Of a stretch of 64,000 bases of DNA, positions 22,379 through 32,733 are shown piece by piece. Source of the DNA: Streptomyces sp. TRM68416. GTDB taxonomy: Bacteria > Actinomycetota > Actinomycetes > Streptomycetales > Streptomycetaceae. The DNA lies in assembly GCF_014596915.1 (NCBI RefSeq), contig NZ_JACVWU010000032.1, forward strand, positions 35,886 to 99,885. Reading direction: 5' to 3'. The translations under genes and the position numbers were made by a program. The notes below the pieces were generated by a model. It did no database searches. It was not told the DNA's origin and saw nothing but the letters and a program-made list of their open reading frames with translations. Position 1 is the stretch's first letter; every line of letters begins with the position of its first letter.

Positions 22379-22602
22379 GCCGCCCCCAGCAGCAGAGCCC
22401 AGGCCTCGATCGCCGGCTGCTCGGCGAGGTCGGCGAAGTCGGCCTTGATGTCGTACGCGCTGCGCCAGCGCTCCAGGAGAGCCATGATGCGAACGGAGTC
22501 CAGGCCGTAGTCCACGAGGTTCTCGTCGACGGGTATGTCCGCGGGGTCCTCGCCGAGACAGTCGGCGACGTCGGCGCGGATCTCTTCGATGGTGAGGGCC
22601 AT
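22375..22602 (-). CDS. Stand-alone aryl carrier protein
   Basis: A 75-residue carrier. The YGLDSVRIM motif holds the Ser that receives phosphopantetheine. In enteric bacteria and Bacillus this domain is fused to the isochorismatase (EntB/DhbB); here it is a separate gene directly after the isochorismatase, with its stop overlapping the NRPS start by 4 bp. It would receive 2,3-dihydroxybenzoyl-AMP from the ligase at 23254 and offer the acyl group to the NRPS condensation domain. Confidence 0.9.
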
Positions 22603-22605
22603 CGC

Positions 22606-23238
22606 TCAGACCTCCTGGAACAGGGCGTCGGTGGTGGTCACGACCGCGCAGCGGCGCGCGGCCCAGCGCAGGGCCATGGCGTGGTCCTCGGAGGAGAAGT
22701 CGGCGACGGCGTCGGCGACCACGAACGCCTGGACGTCCCGCTGCCAGGCGTCGGCGGCGGTCATCAGCACCCCGATGTGCGCGTACACGCCGACGATGAC
22801 CAGCTGGTCACGGCCGGAGGCGTCGAGCAGCTCCTGCAGTCCGGTGCGCACGAAAGCGCTGTACTTCCACTTGGTGAGCACCGTGTCCCCGGGCGCGGGG
22901 GCCACGGCGTCCGGCACGGCGAGGGCGGTGGGGTCGTCCTGGACGCCCGGGCCCCAGAAGTCGAGCTGAAGACCGCGCTGTTCGGGGGTCTGGCCGCCGC
23001 GCTGCGCCGAGTAGACGACCGGCACACCGAGGCGGCGGGCCTCCTTCAGCAGGTGGGAGACGTTGTGGAGCAGGCCGGCCAGAGGCTGTTCGCCGGCCGG
23101 GAAAGCGGACAGGAAGTGCTGCTGCAGGTCGTGCACGAGGAGCACGGCGCGGGCCGGGGCGACGGTCCACGCGACCCGGTTCGCGGGAAGCTCGTCGGCT
23201 GCCGGGAGCGGGTAGGAGGAGATGGCGGGAAGTGCCAT
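22606..23238 (-). CDS. dhbB: Isochorismatase (2,3-dihydro-DHB synthase)
   Basis: A 210-residue hydrolase that cleaves the vinyl ether of isochorismate to 2,3-dihydro-2,3-dihydroxybenzoate and pyruvate. Family features: LLVHDLQQHFL (catalytic Asp), VVYSAQRGGQ, the KWKYSAF lysine segment and GVYAHIGVLMTAADAW, where EntB-type enzymes have an equivalent VYAHIG. It lacks the fused C-terminal carrier domain of EntB, which is supplied by the next gene. Start ATG at 23236-23238; 15 bp downstream of the ligase gene, within the operon. Confidence 0.92.
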   Translation of the reverse strand: MALPAISSYPLPAADELPANRVAWTVAPARAVLLVHDLQQHFLSAFPAGEQPLAGLLHNVSHLLKEARRLGVPVVYSAQRGGQTPEQRGLQLDFWGPGVQDDPTALAVPDAVAPAPGDTVLTKWKYSAFVRTGLQELLDASGRDQLVIVGVYAHIGVLMTAADAWQRDVQAFVVADAVADFSSEDHAMALRWAARRCAVVTTTDALFQEV

Positions 23239-23253
23239 GGAGCCAGGGGCCTT

Positions 23254-24881
<1,628 letters not shown>

Positions 24882-24885
<4 letters not shown>

Positions 24886-26081
24886 AGCGAGGCTCCCACT
24901 GCGTGCAGGAAGGTACGGAACTTGGCCGCCGTTTCCGCCGTCTCGGCCTCCGGTGTCGACGCGGCCACCACCCCGGCGCCCGCGAACAGCCGCAGGGACC
25001 GCCCCTCGGCCTCGGCGCAGCGGATCGTCACGACCCACTCGCCGTCCCCGTCCGCGTCCTGCCAGCCGACCATGCCGGTGTAGGGGCCGCGGTCGAAGGG
25101 CTCCGACTCGGCGATCACGGTCCGGGCCACATCGGTCGGGGTGCCGCACACCGCCGGGGTGGGGTGCAGCGCGGACGCCAGTTCCAGTGCCGTCGTGTCC
25201 GGGGCGGCGAGCTCGCCGGTGACCGTCGTCGACAGGTGCCACATGGCCGCCGTACGCACGAGGGTGGGCCGCTCGGGCACGTCCAGGTCGCGGCAGAAGG
25301 GGGCGAGGGCCTCGCGTACGGCGGCCACGACGACGGCGTGCTCGTGCAGGTCCTTGGGGGACTCCAGGAGGGCGACCGCGCGGCGGACGTCCTCGGCGAG
25401 GTCGTCACTGCGCGGGATGGAACCGGCCAGCGGGTTGGCGGTGAGGCGGCCGTTTCGGCGGGAGACGAGGAGTTCGGGGCTGGCGCCGATCAGGGTGCGG
25501 CCGGGGCCGCTGGGCACGGCGAAGGTGTAGCCGGCCGGGTCGCGCTGGGCCAGTCGGCGCAGCATGGCCATGAGGTCGGGCTCGCGCCGGGATGTGAGTT
25601 CCAGGGTGCGGGCGAGGACGACCTTGTCGAACTCACCGGCCCGCATCCGGGCGACCGCTGCGGCGACCGCCTCGCCGTACCGCTCGGGGGCGGGCACCTC
25701 CCGCACCCGCCAGTCGGGCCTGCCCTCCTCGTGCGGCACGGGCAGGGCGACGAGCGGGTCCTCGCGCAGCGGGGGCGCCCAGTGGACCGTCTCAGGGACG
25801 GTGAGGGCGGCCGGTGCGTCCGGGGCGAAGGGGACCGAGCCGACGACGACCGGGGCCGGGGCGTCCGGGCGGCGCAGGGTCTGAAGCGTGTCGCGCACCC
25901 GGTGGCTCAACGGGCCGCTGCCGTGAGGTATTTCGGTCGTGGTGCCGCGGCCCAGGAGGGTGCGGTGGGGCGTGGCGAGGAAGCGGTCCGTGGCGGGGCG
26001 GTAGGCCTCCAGGAGGGCCGTGGCCGCGCCGGGGGAGACCAGCGGGACGGTGGTGGTGGGTTCGTGCAGTGAGAGGGACAT
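24882..26081 (-). CDS. dhbC: Isochorismate synthase
   Basis: A 399-residue chorismate-utilising enzyme converting chorismate to isochorismate, the first step of 2,3-dihydroxybenzoate synthesis. The conserved C-terminal half is clear: FDKVVLART, the GASPELLVSR segment, NPLAGS, SALHPTPAVCGTP, FDRGPYTGMVGW and GAGVVAASTPEAE with the Mg-binding acids. Start ATG 26079-26081. It follows dhbA after a 112-bp gap and its stop overlaps the dhbE start. Confidence 0.93.
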
Positions 26082-26193
26082 GGGTGTCTCCAGTGGGGCG
26101 GCGCGACGGGGGTGGGTCGGGGCGCGCGGCGTGGGGGCGTCGGCGGACCGGGCGCCCGGATCGGGCGCGGGCTACGGCCGTGGAGCGGCGTGG
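26082..26193. other. 112-bp gap inside the siderophore operon
   Basis: The only sizeable gap within the biosynthetic genes, between dhbA and dhbC. No hairpin or iron box was recognised. It could hold an internal promoter or simply be a spacer. Confidence 0.3.
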
Positions 26194-26976
26194 TCAGGCG
26201 CCCAAGGTGGCTCCGCCGTCGACGTACAGGTCGTGCAGGGTGATGTGCCGGGCCCGGTCGGAGACCAGGAAGACGACCGCGTCGGCGATGTCGGCGGGGT
26301 CGGCGATCCGGCCGAGCGGGATGCCCGTGCGGTACGTGGCCGGGTCGCCCTCGATGACACGCCGGGGCGCGGCCTGCTCGTCGTCGGCCGTCCACAGGGC
26401 GCGCTGCATGTCTGTGAGAGTGGAGCCGGGGGAGACCGTGTTGCAGCGGACGCCGCTGGCCGCCACCTCCAGGCCCAGGCACTTGGTGAACATGACGGCC
26501 GCTGCCTTGGAGGCGGCGTAGGCGGCCATGCCCGTACGGGGGATTCCGGCCGCGTTGGAGGCGACGGTGACGATGCTGCCGTGGCCGCGCTCGGCCATCC
26601 GGCGGGCGGCGGCGCGCGAGACGTGGAAGACGCCGGAGGCGTTGACGGCGAAGGTGGCCGCCCAGTCCTCGTCGGTGAGGTCCACGACGTGGGCGGGGCG
26701 CAGGACTCCGGCGACGTTGACGGCGATATCCAGCGGGCCGAGCGTGGCCTCCGCCTCGTCGACGAGGGCCTCCACGGCGGCGGCGTCGGTCACGTCCAGC
26801 GGACGGGCGGTGATCGGGGCGCCGTGCTTGGCGGCGACTTCTTCCACCCCGTCCCGGTCGATGTCGGTGGCGAGGACTCGGGCGCCCTGCTCGACGAGGG
26901 CGGTGACGACGGCCTGTCCGATGCCCCGGCCCGCGCCGCTCACGAGGGCGAGCCGGCCCACCAGGTCCGCGCTCAC
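26194..26976 (-). CDS. dhbA: 2,3-dihydro-2,3-dihydroxybenzoate dehydrogenase
   Basis: A 260-residue short-chain dehydrogenase that oxidises the diol made by the isochorismatase to 2,3-dihydroxybenzoate with NAD. The Rossmann motif SGAGRGIG, the LATDID acidic turn (NAD preference), NVAGV, the catalytic Ser (VTVASNAAG) and YAASKAA (Tyr-x3-Lys) are all present. The C-terminus ends DLYVDGGATLGA. It starts at ATG 26974-26976, overlapping the fepB stop by 4 bp. Confidence 0.93.
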   Translation of the reverse strand: MSADLVGRLALVSGAGRGIGQAVVTALVEQGARVLATDIDRDGVEEVAAKHGAPITARPLDVTDAAAVEALVDEAEATLGPLDIAVNVAGVLRPAHVVDLTDEDWAATFAVNASGVFHVSRAAARRMAERGHGSIVTVASNAAGIPRTGMAAYAASKAAAVMFTKCLGLEVAASGVRCNTVSPGSTLTDMQRALWTADDEQAAPRRVIEGDPATYRTGIPLGRIADPADIADAVVFLVSDRARHITLHDLYVDGGATLGA

Positions 26977-27947
26977 GGGGCGAGCGCCTTGGTCAGGTCG
27001 TCCAGGACGATCCGCGCGGCCAGCGGGCCGCCCGCGCTGTTCCAGGCCGAGCCCTCGATGACGACGACATGGCCGTCCTTCTCCGCCTTCAGCTTGTTGA
27101 AGTTGGCCACCTTCTGCGCCTCGGCGTACGCCCTCTCGCCGTCCGCCCGGTCGCCGAGGGTGCCGAAGAACAGCCAGTCGCCGTCGATGGTGGACAGCTT
27201 CTCCAGGCTCACCGGCTCGCTGTGCCCCGCGCTCGCGCCCTGCTGGTCCTTGGGCCGGGCCAGACCCAGCGTGGAGAGGGTGGAGCCGACATGGCCGACA
27301 CCCTTGCCGACCACCGACGGCGCCCCGTTCTGCCAGCGGATCACGCTGACGACCGCGCCCGCGTTGTCCCCGAGCTTCTCCTTCGTCGCGGCGACGTCCG
27401 CGTCGAAGTCCGTGAGGATCTTCTCGGCCTCCGTCTCCTTGTTCAGCGCGTCGGCCGTCGCGGTGAACGCCTTCTTCCAGTCCTCGTTGAGTTTGGCGGT
27501 GACCACGGTCGGGGCGATCGCCTCCAGCTTGGAGACCTCGCTCTTCACCGCGGTCGTCTCGTCCAGCAGGATCAGATCGGGCTGGAGCGCCGCGAGCTTC
27601 TCCATGTCCGCCTCCGCGACGGTGGCGACGACCTGCGCCGTGGACGCCTTGTCGGCCAGGTAGGTGGACACGCCGGTCTGGCCGCGGCCCGCGGTGGCGC
27701 CGACCGTCTCGATCCCGAGGGCGAGGGCGGCGTCCAGGGTTGGCTCGCTGAGCGTGACAACCTTCTGCGGGGCGCTCGGCACCTCGACCTCGCGGCCCGT
27801 GGCGTCGGTGATCCGACGCGTGCTCGACTCCTCGGCGGCGCTGCCGCTCCCGTCGTCACCACCGCAGCCGGTCAGGAACAGCGCTCCCGAGACGACGGCT
27901 GCGGCGGAGGTCAGGACTGCCCGGCGGGGGGCACGTGCACGGAACAT
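26973..27947 (-). CDS. fepB: Ferric-siderophore-binding lipoprotein (FepB-like)
   Basis: A 324-residue ABC solute-binding protein. The lipobox LTGC near residue 27 places it on the outer membrane face. The mature part has RRITDATGREVEVP, VVTLSEPTLDAALALG, the LQPDLILLDE motif and the long connecting helix of the type III binding fold. It would capture the ferric catecholate siderophore and hand it to the FepDG permease encoded divergently at 29482-31592. Located inside the biosynthetic operon between the Fes gene (66-bp gap) and dhbA (4-bp overlap), so import and synthesis are co-expressed. Confidence 0.92.
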   Translation of the reverse strand: MFRARAPRRAVLTSAAAVVSGALFLTGCGGDDGSGSAAEESSTRRITDATGREVEVPSAPQKVVTLSEPTLDAALALGIETVGATAGRGQTGVSTYLADKASTAQVVATVAEADMEKLAALQPDLILLDETTAVKSEVSKLEAIAPTVVTAKLNEDWKKAFTATADALNKETEAEKILTDFDADVAATKEKLGDNAGAVVSVIRWQNGAPSVVGKGVGHVGSTLSTLGLARPKDQQGASAGHSEPVSLEKLSTIDGDWLFFGTLGDRADGERAYAEAQKVANFNKLKAEKDGHVVVIEGSAWNSAGGPLAARIVLDDLTKALAP

Positions 27948-28013
27948 AAGGGTGCAGCTCCTTGAAAGTGAGGGTGTGTGCGAGCCGGGAAAGCTCTCAG
28001 GCGATGAAAGTGT

Positions 28014-29330
28014 TCAGGTGCCGAACAGGCGCACCAGGCCGTCGGCCAGCGCGCCGTGCCAACAGGCGTAGTCGTGGCCGCCGTTGAACTCGTCGTAGGT
28101 GACCGGATAGCCCTTCTTGCACAGCGCCTGGTACAGGGCGCGGCTGTGGTCGACCATGGAGCCCTCGTGCAGTCCGACGTCGAGGTGGACGGTGACGGGT
28201 CTGCGTTCCACCCCGGTGAACCGGCTGACGAGCCAAGGGGTGCCGAAGACCGGGGGTTTGGGCCCGCGAAGGGCCGGAAGTCCCGGTCGCCACCACAGCG
28301 ACGGCGACTGGGCGAGTACATGGCCGAACCGCTCGGGGCGCACATACCCGGCGTACAGTGCGGTGATCGCGCCCAGGCTCTGGCCGGCCACCACCGTCCG
28401 CCGGGGGTCCGTGGCGAGCGGCAGGCGTCCCGCCGCCCACGGCAGCAGCTCGTCCGCGAGGAACTCCCCGAACGCGTCCCGCGCCCCGAGTTCACGCCAC
28501 CGGGTGTGCCGGTCCACCGCGTCCGGTGCCAGCACCGCGAGCGGCGGCAGAGCCCTGTCCGCGATCAGTGCGTCCAGCGTGTGGCCGAACCCGAGCCGGC
28601 CGAACCACATGTCACCGTCGCTCAACACCAGCACGGGCAGCGGCTCCGCGCCGCGGGCGTCATGGCCTGGCGGCAGATAGACCCAGGTGTCCCGCTCACC
28701 GCCGAGCGACGCGGCGGGCACCCGGTGCCGCTTGACCCGACCGGCCGGCACTGTGCCACGCCGCCCGGCCCAGGGCTGTGCCGGGGCGTGCGGGAGGGTG
28801 AACACCGATGCCGACACGGGGTTCCAACGGGTTGGCAGGGAGCGCGGGTTGAGCGGATCCGGCGCCGCGTGCACGGTCAGCGACCGCAGCAGTTGCTGGA
28901 GTTCGCCCAGGTGGGCCGGGGGCTCCTTGGGCGAGATGTCGGCGGCCATGCGGTACGACCCGCGATGGTCGGCACGCAGCCTCAGGCCCAGGTGCCAGAC
29001 GTCGGTGCCGGGCACCCGCTCCAGCAGGGAACCGGCGAGATGCTCGCGGTCGACGATCCGGTTGGCGCACAGCAGCACCTGACGGGTGGCCCGGTGGCCC
29101 CGCCACAGGAAGGTGACGGCCCGATGGCCGGGATCATCCTCCAGTTCCTCGACGAGCGGGGTGCCGAGGGACTCGGCCTCGGCCCAGAAGACGTCGGTGA
29201 GCGCGGCTCGTCGTGTGTCGTCGGCTTCGGCGAGCTGGGCCACGAGGCGCGCGACGCGCGGTCCGGTGATTCGAGTGGGCCGGACGTCGTGGCGGGGATC
29301 CCGCAGGGCTGGTGCAGAGATGGCGGGCAT
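28014..29330 (-). CDS. fes: Second Fes-type siderophore esterase
   Basis: A 438-residue esterase related to the protein at 16452-17648: FWAEAESLG, VTFLWRGH, VPGTDVWHLGLRLRADHRG in the N-terminal Fes domain, then VLVLSDGDMWF, the AGQSLGA elbow and GGHDYACW with the catalytic His. It is the first gene of the biosynthetic operon and is controlled by the iron box at 29459. The ATG at 29328-29330 has a purine-rich GAGGAG only 2 nt away, so the true start may differ; a GTG at 29399 extends the frame. No signal peptide; likely cytoplasmic release of iron from the imported trilactone. Confidence 0.88.
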   Translation of the reverse strand: MPAISAPALRDPRHDVRPTRITGPRVARLVAQLAEADDTRRAALTDVFWAEAESLGTPLVEELEDDPGHRAVTFLWRGHRATRQVLLCANRIVDREHLAGSLLERVPGTDVWHLGLRLRADHRGSYRMAADISPKEPPAHLGELQQLLRSLTVHAAPDPLNPRSLPTRWNPVSASVFTLPHAPAQPWAGRRGTVPAGRVKRHRVPAASLGGERDTWVYLPPGHDARGAEPLPVLVLSDGDMWFGRLGFGHTLDALIADRALPPLAVLAPDAVDRHTRWRELGARDAFGEFLADELLPWAAGRLPLATDPRRTVVAGQSLGAITALYAGYVRPERFGHVLAQSPSLWWRPGLPALRGPKPPVFGTPWLVSRFTGVERRPVTVHLDVGLHEGSMVDHSRALYQALCKKGYPVTYDEFNGGHDYACWHGALADGLVRLFGT

Positions 29331-29458
29331 CTCTCCTCTTCTCGTGGCCTGTTTGTAGTCGATGGCAGTGCCTTGTCGTGACTGATGGCGGGTCAGCACG
29401 AGGCATCGCGGGCAGTAGGCATGGCAAGATCTGTCGACTAAATCGTCAACACTTAAGG

Positions 29459-29477
29459 TTAGGTTAGCCTAAGCTAA
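29459..29477. promoter_or_regulatory. Iron box between the siderophore operon and fepDG
   Basis: TTAGGTTAGCCTAAGCTAA is a near-perfect 19-bp iron box (nested TTAGGTTAGxCT and its inverse CTAA). It lies 4 bp before the fepD start and 128 bp before the Fes gene of the biosynthetic operon. It would let one iron-dependent repressor control both siderophore synthesis and uptake. Its closeness to the fepD start leaves no room for a normal 5' leader. Confidence 0.9.
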
Positions 29478-29481
29478 GTTC

Positions 29482-30546
29482 ATGTCCATGGGAATACGCC
29501 CCCGGTCGCGAGGAAATCCCCCCCTCGCCGTCGAGGACCGTCGCCCTGCCCGCTCCCGGGCATCCCTGCGCGTAACGGGGCTACTGCTCGGCCTGGCTCT
29601 CCTGACCGCGGCCGCCTGCCTGTCTCTGGCCAACGGCACCAAGCAGATCCCGCTCGACCAGGTCTGGTCAGGACTGTTCGCGCCCTCGGGCACCGAGAAC
29701 GACGCGATCGTGCGAGAGCTGCGCCTCCCGCGCACCCTCGTCGGCATCACCGTCGGCGCCGCACTCGGCCTCGGTGGCGGCGTCATGCAGACGCTGACCC
29801 GCAACCCCCTGGCGGACCCCGGACTCCTCGGCGTGAACGCGGGTGCGTCCGCGGCCGTCGTCACCGCGATCGGCGTCCTCGGCATCACGTCGTTCACCGG
29901 CTACCTGTGGTTCGCGCTCGCCGGAGCGGCCTTGGCGGCCGCGGCCGTCAACGCCCTCGGCGGGGGCCGGCGCGCAACCCCGGTCCGTCTCGCCCTCGCC
30001 GGAACCGCCGTCAACGCCGCCCTGTTCGGCTACGTCAACGGCCTGCAACTGTGGGACCTGAGCACCCTCGACGAGATGCGGTACTGGTCGGTCGGCACCC
30101 TCGCCAAACGCGATCCGTCCCTGCTGCTCACCGTGGCGCCCCTGCTCGCCGCCGGTGCCCTGCTCGCCCTCGCCCTGGCCCGCCCGCTCGGCGCGATCGC
30201 GCTCGGCGAGGACCACGCGCGGGCCCTGGGGACCGACATCCGGCGGACCCGGCTGCTGTCCGTCGTCGCCATCACGCTGCTGTGCGGCGGCGCCACCGCC
30301 GTGTGCGGGCCCATCGGCTTCATCGGCCTGATGATCCCCCATGCGGCGCGCTCGTTCTGCGGCCCCGACCCGCGCTGGCTGCTGCCCTACTGCGCCCTCT
30401 ATGCCCCCGTCCTCCTGCTCGTCTCCGACGTGATCGGCCGCGTCGTCGTCCCGCCCTCGGAGATCGAGGTGGGCATCGTCACCGCCTTCCTCGGCGGGCT
30501 GCTGTTCATCCATCTCGTACGGAAGCGGAAGGTGGCCCAGCTGTGA
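29482..30546 (+). CDS. fepD: Ferric-siderophore ABC permease (FepD/FecC type)
   Basis: A 354-residue inner-membrane protein of the FecCD family with about ten membrane helices. Family motifs: LRLPRTLVGITVGAALGLGG, QTLTRNPLADPGLLGVNAGAS, GALIALxLG-like GAIALGEDHARALG (contact with the ATPase) and GPIGFIGLMIPHAAR. It pairs with the FepG-type gene that follows (GTGA overlap) to form the membrane channel for the siderophore delivered by FepB. No Shine-Dalgarno is visible before ATG 29482 (or ATG 29488), and the iron box ends 4 bp upstream, so the transcript may be leaderless. Confidence 0.92.
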   Translation: MSMGIRPRSRGNPPLAVEDRRPARSRASLRVTGLLLGLALLTAAACLSLANGTKQIPLDQVWSGLFAPSGTENDAIVRELRLPRTLVGITVGAALGLGGGVMQTLTRNPLADPGLLGVNAGASAAVVTAIGVLGITSFTGYLWFALAGAALAAAAVNALGGGRRATPVRLALAGTAVNAALFGYVNGLQLWDLSTLDEMRYWSVGTLAKRDPSLLLTVAPLLAAGALLALALARPLGAIALGEDHARALGTDIRRTRLLSVVAITLLCGGATAVCGPIGFIGLMIPHAARSFCGPDPRWLLPYCALYAPVLLLVSDVIGRVVVPPSEIEVGIVTAFLGGLLFIHLVRKRKVAQL

Positions 30547-31592
30547 CCCTCGTGCACCAGGACCGGGCGGCGCTCGTACGCGCCGGGCGCTGGTCCTTCC
30601 GCCTCGACGTACGAAGCCTGTTCGTCTGCGCGGTCCTCCTCGTGCTCGCCGCATGTGCCATGGTCCTGGCGGTCGGCACCGGCACCTACCGGCTGTCGCC
30701 CCTGGAAGTGCTGCGCACCTTCGCCGGGAACGGTCCGCCCGGCGCCGAGTTCATCGTGCTCGACCTGCGCCTGCCGCGCGCCCTCGTGGCAGTGCTCGTC
30801 GGCTTCGGCATGGGCACGGCAGGCGCGATCTTCCAGTCACTGACCCGCAACCCCCTCGGCAGCCCCGACATCATCGGCTTCGGCAACGGCGCCTCGGCGG
30901 GCGCGCTCGTCGTGATCATCTTCTTCGACGCGGGCGACACCCAGACGGCCGTCGGCGCGGTGTGCGGCGGCTTCGCCACCGCCGCCGCCGTATACCTCCT
31001 GGCGTGGAAGCGCGGGGTGCACGGCTTCCGCCTCATCCTCGTCGGCATCGGCGCCTCGGCCGTGCTCGGCGCCGCGACAGAATTCCTCTACGTCCGTGCC
31101 GACATCGGCAAGGCAGCACAGGCCGCGAGCTGGACGATCGGCTCCCTCAACGCCCGCGACTGGGGCGACGTCCGGATCGGCGTCCTCGGCCTGGTACTGC
31201 TCGTCCCGGTGGTCCTGGTGTACGCACGCCGCCTGACCATGCTGGAGATGGGCGACGACACGGCGGGCGCCCTCGGTGTACCCCCGGAGCGGACCCGGTT
31301 GGTGCTGCTCTGTGCCGGGACCAGTCTCACTGCGATGGCGGTCGCGGCGGCCGGTCCGATCCCGTTCGTGGCGATGGCCGCACCCCAGCTCGCCCGCCGG
31401 ATCACCCGGGCGGCCGGGCCGAACATCCTGCCCTCCGCCTGGACCGGCGCCCTCCTGGTCTCCGCCGCGGACCTCGCCGTGCAGCGCGTCACCGGCTCGG
31501 CCCTGCTGCCGGTGGGCGTGGCCACCGGCGTGGCGGGTGGCGCCTATCTGGCCTGGCTGCTGCGCGGGGAGCGCCGTGCCGAACGGCTGTGA
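30543..31592 (+). CDS. fepG: Ferric-siderophore ABC permease (FepG type)
   Basis: A 349-residue FecCD-family permease, partner of FepD. GTG 30543-30545 overlaps the fepD stop. Motifs: LRLPRALVAVLVGFGMGTAGAIF, QSLTRNPLGSPDIIGFGNGAS, the GDDTAGALGVP coupling loop and GPIPFVAMAAPQLAR. In related loci a FepC ATPase gene follows directly; here the next 100 bp hold nothing and then a recombinase remnant begins on the other strand. The importer therefore lacks its ATPase locally and must borrow one encoded elsewhere, or be inactive. Confidence 0.92.
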   Translation: MTLVHQDRAALVRAGRWSFRLDVRSLFVCAVLLVLAACAMVLAVGTGTYRLSPLEVLRTFAGNGPPGAEFIVLDLRLPRALVAVLVGFGMGTAGAIFQSLTRNPLGSPDIIGFGNGASAGALVVIIFFDAGDTQTAVGAVCGGFATAAAVYLLAWKRGVHGFRLILVGIGASAVLGAATEFLYVRADIGKAAQAASWTIGSLNARDWGDVRIGVLGLVLLVPVVLVYARRLTMLEMGDDTAGALGVPPERTRLVLLCAGTSLTAMAVAAAGPIPFVAMAAPQLARRITRAAGPNILPSAWTGALLVSAADLAVQRVTGSALLPVGVATGVAGGAYLAWLLRGERRAERL

Positions 31593-31779
31593 AAGCCGCG
31601 GTACGCGGAGGGTCGTACGCGGGTGAACGCCCCGCAGTGGATTACTTGACGGAAGTTTGCCGACAGTGTCGTAGGTGTCCCACAGCACCAGCATGTCCGG
31701 CCGCAGCAGATGCAGCGGCCGGTCGGCGTAGCTTGTCTCGCCCTCGGCGGTGGGGCCGAACACCGCGCCACCCAGGGCC
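31593..31779. other. Junction between fepG and the mobile segment
   Basis: About 190 bp with no clear gene. A minus-strand frame contains RPLHLLRPDMLVLWDTYDTV, which looks protein-like but matches nothing I recognise. This is where a fepC gene would be expected; none is present. Confidence 0.35.
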
Positions 31780-32332
31780 CGGGTGCCGGTCTCTTCCAGC
31801 AGTCGGCTTCGACCTCGTCGTTCCAGGTCACGCACCAGCGTCCGCTGCGGTCCTGGCGGGCGTCGAGGCGGTGGTGGGTGATCCAGTAGTAGGCGGCGCT
31901 GTAGCTGACTCCCAGGATCCGGGCCATGTCGTCGATGCCGATCTCGCCTTCGCGGAAGGGGAGGGTGCGCGGTGCCCGGACGCGGTAGGCGTACCGGGCC
32001 CGGCGCACTGCCTTGATGTCGAAGGGCCGCTTCTTGCCGGTGGTCAGGCCGGCGGCGGCGAGCTCGGCGACGAGTTCTTCGTCGGTGTGGGTGGGGCCGA
32101 GCCGGGTGATCAGGTCGATGGCGGCCGGGGTGCGCAGGTCGTTCCGCATCACGCTGATCTCGTCGGTGGCTCCGATGCGCCAGCGGACGCCGATCCGCGC
32201 CTTGTGGCGGTCGGGTTACTGCCGCAGCGTGGACTCGGTGTTGTCCCTGACCTGCACGAGTGTGGACTGGCGCAGGTATATAACGGCCTGCCGCTCCAGA
32301 TGGGAACTGCGGATTTTCCCCTGGCCCTTCAC
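31780..32332 (-). pseudogene. Serine recombinase, internally deleted
   Basis: The piece starts at GTG 32330-32332 (GGAGGCG upstream) and reads KIRSSHLERQAVIYLRQST, then VRDNTESTLRQ: the N-terminus of the serine-recombinase/transposase group with the catalytic Ser in LRQST. A TAA follows at once (32216-32218). In the same frame the sequence continues as a distant C-terminal part (RIGVRWRIGATDEISVMR, then TDEELVAELAAAGLTTGKKRPFDIKAVRRAR and an HTH-like IDDMARILGVSYSAAYYWI). The catalytic core and zinc-ribbon region between are missing. The gene is clearly dead. It follows a DUF5372 gene, the usual partner of these recombinases. Confidence 0.8.
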
Positions 32333-32465
32333 GTCCGCCTCCCAGCACGGACTCGACCATGTTGGCCACCGCCATCACTGCCTCAGGACACGCCCCTCTC
32401 GCCCTGGCCATGACGCTCCGTCCCTGCCCGCAACTCAACAGCCATGCGGAACTGGTCCCTTGCCA

Positions 32466-32729
32466 TCAGGATCCGCCTTCGTCCGTACCGGCGCGACGGC
32501 TGACCAGCGCATCTATCAGAGCACGCGCGGCACTCAGCCCCTCGGCCGAGAGCCGGTGCCCGGCCGGCTCCTCGGCGCGGTCGGTCCACTCCCGGAGCAG
32601 CGTCACACTCCGCGATACGCCGCTGGCGCAGACGAACACCGTGGCCCCCGCCCGTCGCTTGGTGAACAACACCACCAGGCGCCGGCCTGCCAGCGGATGA
32701 AACGGATGCCTGACCACCAGCGAACCCAA
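32466..32729 (-). CDS. DUF5372-like protein accompanying the recombinase
   Basis: About 87 residues. The core VRHPFHPLAGRRLVVLFTKRR, followed by VFVCASG and LLREWTDRA, resembles the small DUF5372 proteins encoded upstream of transposon serine recombinases (their hallmark is THPFHPLxGRxF... PxxWTDL). I place the start at TTG 32727-32729 because sequence upstream of about 32735 belongs to a different gene; GTG 32717 or an ATG at 32798 are alternatives. Function of the family is unknown. It probably marks one end of the inserted transposon whose recombinase lies just downstream. Confidence 0.6.
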   Translation of the reverse strand: MGSLVVRHPFHPLAGRRLVVLFTKRRAGATVFVCASGVSRSVTLLREWTDRAEEPAGHRLSAEGLSAARALIDALVSRRAGTDEGGS

Positions 32730-32733
32730 GGAA

